Shown: one piece after another, positions 60,280 to 64,000 of the stretch
How positions within the stretch are numbered: position 1 is the stretch's first letter
How the letters are laid out: each line of letters opens with the position of its first letter
Notes under the pieces: model-generated
The model's database searches: none
The model's input: the letters and a program-made list of their open reading frames with translations, nothing else
What the model was told of the DNA's origin: nothing
Program-made: the position numbers and the translations under genes
Origin: an uncultured Treponema sp.
GTDB taxonomy: Bacteria > Spirochaetota > Spirochaetia > Treponematales > Treponemataceae
Assembly (NCBI GenBank): GCA_949299755.1
Contig: CASGBA010000007.1
Location: 30,094-94,093, forward strand
DNA length: 64,000 nucleotides
Direction: 5' to 3'

Positions 60280-61707
60280 TTATTCTGCGGAAGAAGCGTC
60301 CGTTTCATTGTTTGGCGTCGAAGCATTTTCCGTCTCCGGTAAATCAGGGTTTTTATCGTATTCACGTACAGCCTTAGCCACAACCCCTGAAAGGAACAGC
60401 AGGGCGATAAGGTTCGGAAAGACCATCAAACCGTTGAATAAATCGGACAGGTTCCAAACCAAATCAATTTTAAGCAGGGAACCGACTATAATACAAACAA
60501 CTACAATTGCGGCATAAACTTTGGAGGCCTTTGAGCCGAACAGGGCTTTTACATTAACCTCACCGAAAAAATACCAGCCGAGAATCGTCGAAAAGGCAAA
60601 GAAAAGCATACAGATGGCGATGAAAGCATTCCCGAAAGAACCGAAAGTGACGCTGAAAGATGCCTGGGCAAGAGCCGAACCTTCAAGAGCGCCCTTTACC
60701 CCCGCTTGAAGCTGGCCGGAAGTAAGGATAACCAGAGCCGTCAGGGTTAAAACGATGAAGGTATCGAAGAAAACACCCTGCATGGCTATCATTCCCTGTT
60801 CCTGGGGACGCTTAACCTTGGCCAAAGCATGGGCGTGGGGAGTTGATCCCATACCGGCTTCATTTGAAAATAACCCGCGGGCCACACCGAAACGCATGGC
60901 TTCCCGTATTCCGATACCAACAGCACCGCCAAGAACAGCGGTTGGATTAAAGGCTCCGACAAAAATAGAACGGAAAGCTTCTATTATATGAGCACGCTGG
61001 ACAACAAGAATTATCAAGCAGCCTACCACATAAATTACAGCCATAACGGGAACCAATTTCTCTGTTACGGAAGCAAGCCGTTTTACACCTCCAAGGAAAA
61101 TGAAAGCCGCCACGATGGCGATGCACAAACCTATAATCCAGCGCGGGATACCGAAGGCAGTGTAAAAGGAATCACTGATGGAATTGGCCTGCACCATATT
61201 ACCGGCAAAACCGAGGGCAAAAATAATGGCAATGGCGAAAAAACCTGCCAAAAAGGTTCCAACCCCGTTGGGGAAACGGGCTTTGATATAATAAATGGGA
61301 CCGCCGGTTACATGACCATCTTTATCGCGGGTTTTGTACATTTGGGCAAGAACCGCCTCCCCATATATTGTGGACATTCCGAAAAAAGCGGACAACCACA
61401 TCCAGAAAATGGCACCGGGACCGCCGGCATAAAGGGCTGTAGCGCAGCCTACTATATTTCCGGTTCCAACCTGTGCGGCGATGGAGGTTGCCAAAGCCTG
61501 GAAAGCGGACATTCCGTGCCGGTCCGCTTTTTTCCCGTTAAGAGAAAAAGAACCGAAGGCATTACGTAAACCGGTACCGAATCTTCTGACCTGCACAAAT
61601 TTTGTACGCAATGAAAAAATCACGCCTGTTCCCACCAATAGATACAGTAACAGGTTGTTCCACACAAAGCCGCTGACAGAACTGATAATCCGGGACAGCT
61701 CTTCCAT
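60280..61707 (-). CDS. Sodium:alanine/glycine symporter, AGCS family
   Basis: 475 aa, about ten membrane helices. AGCS signature: LATSIAAQVGTGNIVGCATAL, GGPGAIFWMWLSAFFGMSTIYGEAVLAQ (given here by parts) and GLFSNEAGMGSTPHAHA. It takes up alanine and/or glycine with Na+. A tandem glycine riboswitch upstream points to glycine as the substrate that controls it. GGAG precedes the ATG. The C-terminal tail is polar and short. Confidence 0.95.
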   Translation of the reverse strand: MEELSRIISSVSGFVWNNLLLYLLVGTGVIFSLRTKFVQVRRFGTGLRNAFGSFSLNGKKADRHGMSAFQALATSIAAQVGTGNIVGCATALYAGGPGAIFWMWLSAFFGMSTIYGEAVLAQMYKTRDKDGHVTGGPIYYIKARFPNGVGTFLAGFFAIAIIFALGFAGNMVQANSISDSFYTAFGIPRWIIGLCIAIVAAFIFLGGVKRLASVTEKLVPVMAVIYVVGCLIILVVQRAHIIEAFRSIFVGAFNPTAVLGGAVGIGIREAMRFGVARGLFSNEAGMGSTPHAHALAKVKRPQEQGMIAMQGVFFDTFIVLTLTALVILTSGQLQAGVKGALEGSALAQASFSVTFGSFGNAFIAICMLFFAFSTILGWYFFGEVNVKALFGSKASKVYAAIVVVCIIVGSLLKIDLVWNLSDLFNGLMVFPNLIALLFLSGVVAKAVREYDKNPDLPETENASTPNNETDASSAE

Positions 61708-61756
61708 TTTTATACTCCTTGTTCATAAATATGATACATACCGGCTGACAGAAAAA

Positions 61757-61785
61757 AGCCAAATCATGGATTTCATGATTTGGCT
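61757..61785 (-). terminator. Riboswitch-controlled intrinsic terminator
   Basis: Minus strand: a perfect 12-bp stem AGCCAAATCATG/CATGATTTGGCT with a five-base loop and a run of T bases (61752-61757). Placed between the glycine aptamers and the symporter gene, 50 bases before its ATG. Confidence 0.85.
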
Positions 61786-61854
61786 CTGCAGAGGGAAAAC
61801 AGAAAACACCGGAAACATTGCCTCCGGTATTAAGCGGGATAGTTTTCTTACGCA

Positions 61855-61953
61855 CTCTGTCCTTTTGCCTGAGAGATTCGTCCTCCGTTTTATAACGGGG
61901 ATTTTGCACCTTCGGCACTACCCTTCAGCATAGCTGGGGGAGATTCTCCAGAG
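61855..61953 (-). promoter_or_regulatory. Glycine riboswitch, second aptamer
   Basis: Minus strand: CTCTGGAGAATC opens the closing stem, GCCGAAGGTGCAA is the central conserved block, and CTCTCAGGCAAAAGGACAGAG closes it. This is a textbook glycine aptamer. Glycine binding normally turns expression on, by preventing the terminator at 61757-61785. Confidence 0.93.
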
Positions 61954-61964
61954 CCACATCCATT

Positions 61965-62062
61965 CATAGTCTTTACCCTGAGGCACCTGAGAGTTTTACT
62001 CCTTCGGCAGAATGCATAGCATTCTTTTTCCTACGAACTTCGTTTGTCGGTACGGGCAACTG
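61965..62062 (-). promoter_or_regulatory. Glycine riboswitch, first aptamer
   Basis: Minus strand: GCCGAAGGAGTAAAACTCTCAGG matches the core of a glycine aptamer, followed by a less typical closing region (TGCCTCAGGGTAAAGAC). It precedes the better-conserved second aptamer as in other tandem glycine switches. Ends are approximate. Confidence 0.75.
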
Positions 62063-62085
62063 CCCTTAAATACATTGTCGGTATT

Positions 62086-62601
62086 ATACTACTACGAACT
62101 GGAGCAAGTGTCAATTCAAGTTTATAATATAATCAATTAACCGCTGCGGAGTAGTTAGAGGAGTTCTTTTGGCGTATTATTCGTCACAAGCGATAAAAAT
62201 AAATCATTAAAACTCAAAGACATGGATTACTTTTTATCCCTGAAAATTAAAAAATTTTTTTCAGAAATTACCCGGTATGTGTTTATAAATTTGATTTTTA
62301 ACCATATTCGCAATTATACAAGAAGTGAGCAAAATGTCTGACAAAAAATACAAATACCTGTAATTCTCATTTTTTATTTTCAAAAATAAATAGAAGGTAC
62401 TTTGATTGTTTTTTCGTTAACCTGACAAATAAATCTGGTAAAGATCCGGATGCTGTTTATTCATGGTAAGAAAGAAACCTGGGAAACTTGAAGTAACCTG
62501 TCAGATTGCAAAAGACATTGTAGATTTCTTCCGGAGTTTTGCTGAAAGGAAAGAACTGAGCACGACACCGATTGGTACAATTCCGGGGAAATGTAACAAT
62601 C
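62086..62601. other. AT-rich intergenic stretch
   Basis: About 515 bases with a drop in GC compared with the left side and many stops. One small frame at 62463-62612 (49 codons, MVRKKPGKLEVTCQIAKDIV...) has no recognised relative and no convincing Shine-Dalgarno; another of 39 codons starts near 62222. I see no tRNA, terminator or mobile-element end here. It may hold remnants of a toxin gene. Confidence 0.4.
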
Positions 62602-63341
62602 ATGAGAGATAAAATAAAAAATAAACAGTATTTTGATGAATTTATCATAGAAGATCATGCTAGAATTTTAAATTTATCAAAAAAATTGAAGAAGGAAAAA
62701 TAAAAGAAGCAAGAATTGTCCCTGTGAAACAAGGAATTTTTCGAATTAAGCTTGGGATTATTATAGCAAAATATTCACGGGGAGATAGTATTCAGGATTT
62801 AGAAGGAATTTTTCGAATTAAGCTTGGGATTATTATAGCAAAATATTCACGGGGAGATAGTATTCAGGATTTAGAATTAAGTTTTGTTCCGATTTATAAA
62901 GAATGGATAACGGCTTTTTTTTCTCCGGAGGTATATAACGAAAATCTCAAGATGATTTCATTAGCTGTTTTATTTAATATGGAGCCCGATTTTCTTTTAT
63001 TAGCAAAGAAAAAATTGATTGAAAATCATATTGATGATTGGCTGTATAACTTTCTTTTGAATGAGAAACAGAATCAATTCAATTTTTTATTTCCAAAAAG
63101 GTTTCGCATTTTTAAAGAAATCGCGGAAAGTGTAAATAAGATTGAATTGTTGAAAAAATACTTAAAAGGCTGGTATAATACAGACTGTGAAGTGTTTGAA
63201 GCTCACAAAAGTGATCAGAAAATTTACTATGGTTACTGGAGTTTTGAAGCAGGGGCAGCAGTTAAAATTCTTGGCATAGATGACAGCGGACTAAAAGATA
63301 TTCCTTATTATCCTTATGATTTAGTTCATTACAAGGAGTAA
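62602..63341 (+). pseudogene. PoNi-like immunity protein gene, frameshifted and internally duplicated
   Basis: ATG 62602 opens MRDKIKNKQYFDEFI, a DUF1910-type start, and stops at 62701-62703. One extra A in the preceding A-run would join it to the frame that continues to 63341 (frame -1). That frame carries a tandem 24-residue duplication and the DUF1911 end: FKEIAESVNKIELLKKYLKGWY, YGYWSFEAGAAVKILGIDD and YYPYDLV. PoNi proteins neutralise PoNe-type DNase toxins. The damage suggests decay, or sequencing error at the A-run; the duplication itself is in frame. Confidence 0.7.
62731..62874 (+). repeat. Exact 72-bp tandem duplication
   Basis: 62731-62802 and 62803-62874 are identical. The unit is 24 codons long and begins AAGGAATTTTTCGAATTAAG. 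It lies within the PoNi-like gene and keeps its frame. Confidence 0.98.
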
Positions 63342-63347
63342 CAGAAG

Positions 63348-63842
63348 ATGTTTGAAGATGAATTTTCAGCATTACAGGCAGATATGGTCGATATCTGCAA
63401 CGAGTATTCTAAAGGGATGGCAGATAAAATTTTTATTTATGCTGCAAATGAAGGTATGATTTTAGTACAGCATTTTTATTGCATCAATTTTAATCTTTAC
63501 AAATGCAGCAAACTCAATAATGCGGGGGTAAAAGTTAATTTCGATACATCAGATGGCTGTCAGGAACAAGTGCTGGCTATCTTAAACGAAGATATACAAA
63601 AAATTGAATCTGTTTGCAGGAAATATAAACAACCTGTTCCTAAATTGATGAAACTTATGTATGAACCAAAGACAAAAAAATTCAATGCCGAATATGAATA
63701 TGAAAACCAAACTTCTGATGATGTTTCGGTCTTTGATAATTACGACGCCTGGTTTGAAGAAGAGCAAAGGCGGCTTGAAAATTTACAAAATACACAAGGA
63801 ATAACAGATGAGAGACACCGTAAAAACAGAAGAATATTTTAG
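63348..63842 (+). CDS. YezG/DUF600-like immunity protein
   Basis: 164 aa. FEDEFSALQADMVDICNEYSKGMADKIFIY (shortened) and QEQVLAILNEDIQKIESVCRKY match the YezG/DUF600 immunity family that protects against LXG-type or other polymorphic toxins. It ends with the DAWFEEEQRRLENLQ tail typical of the family. AAGGAGT lies nine bases before the ATG, within the stop of the PoNi-like gene. Different family from its neighbours, which argues for an array against several toxins. Overlaps the next start by 35 bases. Confidence 0.8.
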   Translation: MFEDEFSALQADMVDICNEYSKGMADKIFIYAANEGMILVQHFYCINFNLYKCSKLNNAGVKVNFDTSDGCQEQVLAILNEDIQKIESVCRKYKQPVPKLMKLMYEPKTKKFNAEYEYENQTSDDVSVFDNYDAWFEEEQRRLENLQNTQGITDERHRKNRRIF

Positions 63843-64000
63843 GGAAATGTACAATGAAGATGCGTATTATCTTGATAAATGGATGAGTGAATATCAAGAG
63901 ACAATAAGTCATCCGGAAAAGTATGATATAGCTTCATACAAGTATACGGCATTTACCTATGCTGCTAAGAAATTTTATTCGGGGTATTCCCTGGGGCTTG
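63808..64000 (+). CDS. PoNi-like immunity protein, 5' part (runs off the window)
   Basis: 64 codons visible from ATG 63808, which has AGGA seven bases upstream. It starts MRDTVKTEEYFREMYNEDAY, close to the start of the broken copy at 62602 and typical of DUF1910. The later KKFYSGYSLGL segment fits the region where that family has a KYSRGxS motif. The rest lies beyond the window, so function and integrity cannot be judged. Confidence 0.65.
   Translation, partial: MRDTVKTEEYFREMYNEDAYYLDKWMSEYQETISHPEKYDIASYKYTAFTYAAKKFYSGYSLGL

Noticed and set aside
62463..62612. 49-codon plus-strand frame before the PoNi-like gene
   Set aside because: No recognised relative and no clear Shine-Dalgarno; kept only as a remark in the intergenic entry.
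62457..62658. Minus-strand frames in the AT-rich stretch
   Set aside because: They overlap the start of the PoNi-like gene on the other strand and show no motif or ribosome site.
62731..62874. Two repeats as a CRISPR array
   Set aside because: Only two directly adjacent copies of 72 bp, no spacers and no cas genes; it is a coding duplication.

Overview
The window is a gene-dense bacterial chromosome segment, most likely from a treponeme-type spirochaete. That reading rests on gene content (dnaX-ybaB-recR cluster, GatCAB, an AAA_32 Lon-like protease, a long TPR/zinc-ribbon protein, a trypanosome/plant-like phosphofructokinase, several spirochaete-style proteins of unknown function) and is an inference, not an identification. 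No phage, transposase or CRISPR array was seen.

Layout. 1-13205 is almost entirely minus-strand: an outer-membrane lipoprotein carrier (lolA), rodZ, rimO, a PcrA-type helicase, gatC-gatA-gatB and two unknown genes run head-to-tail, followed by purE-purC-purF-purM with their own promoter. 13344-16619 is a plus-strand kinase-like gene, a MATE exporter and an orphan adenine methyltransferase. 16639-17358 is a stable-RNA unit: four serine tRNAs (all four bacterial serine anticodons), one arginine tRNA and the SRP 4.5S RNA behind a near-consensus promoter. 17424-30133 carries argC, a second MATE exporter, an aminopeptidase, mtnN, purU, a degenerate HD-GYP protein, a C-terminal processing protease, rsmE, a WecG/TagA glycosyltransferase, two SPOUT methyltransferases, an SDR enzyme and a STAS/zinc-ribbon protein. 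30130-40335 has a HATPase-HDOD protein, the Lon-like protease, nif3-lspA and dnaX-ybaB-recR. 39865-42657 is a riboflavin operon (ribE-ribBA-ribH) under an FMN riboswitch, lying directly downstream of tRNA-Ala(CGC). 42724-62085 has a lipoprotein, phosphofructokinase, ssb, a two-component pair, a TPR protein, thrC, pepT, murA and a sodium/alanine symporter under a tandem glycine riboswitch.

The right edge (about 62090-64000) differs: it is visibly AT-rich and holds a run of immunity-type genes (PoNi-like, YezG/DUF600-like, PoNi-like). The first is broken by a one-base frameshift and carries an exact 72-bp tandem duplication. This looks like a polymorphic-toxin immunity array that continues beyond the window.

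The strongest pattern not explained by individual genes is at translation starts. Genes inside operons usually have a clear Shine-Dalgarno. Many genes that begin a transcription unit have none; instead a -35/17-bp/-10 promoter ends 5-8 (most often exactly 6) bases before the start codon, so the transcript should begin at the AUG or GUG itself. This suggests leaderless mRNAs are common in this organism, and it also corrects several start codons.
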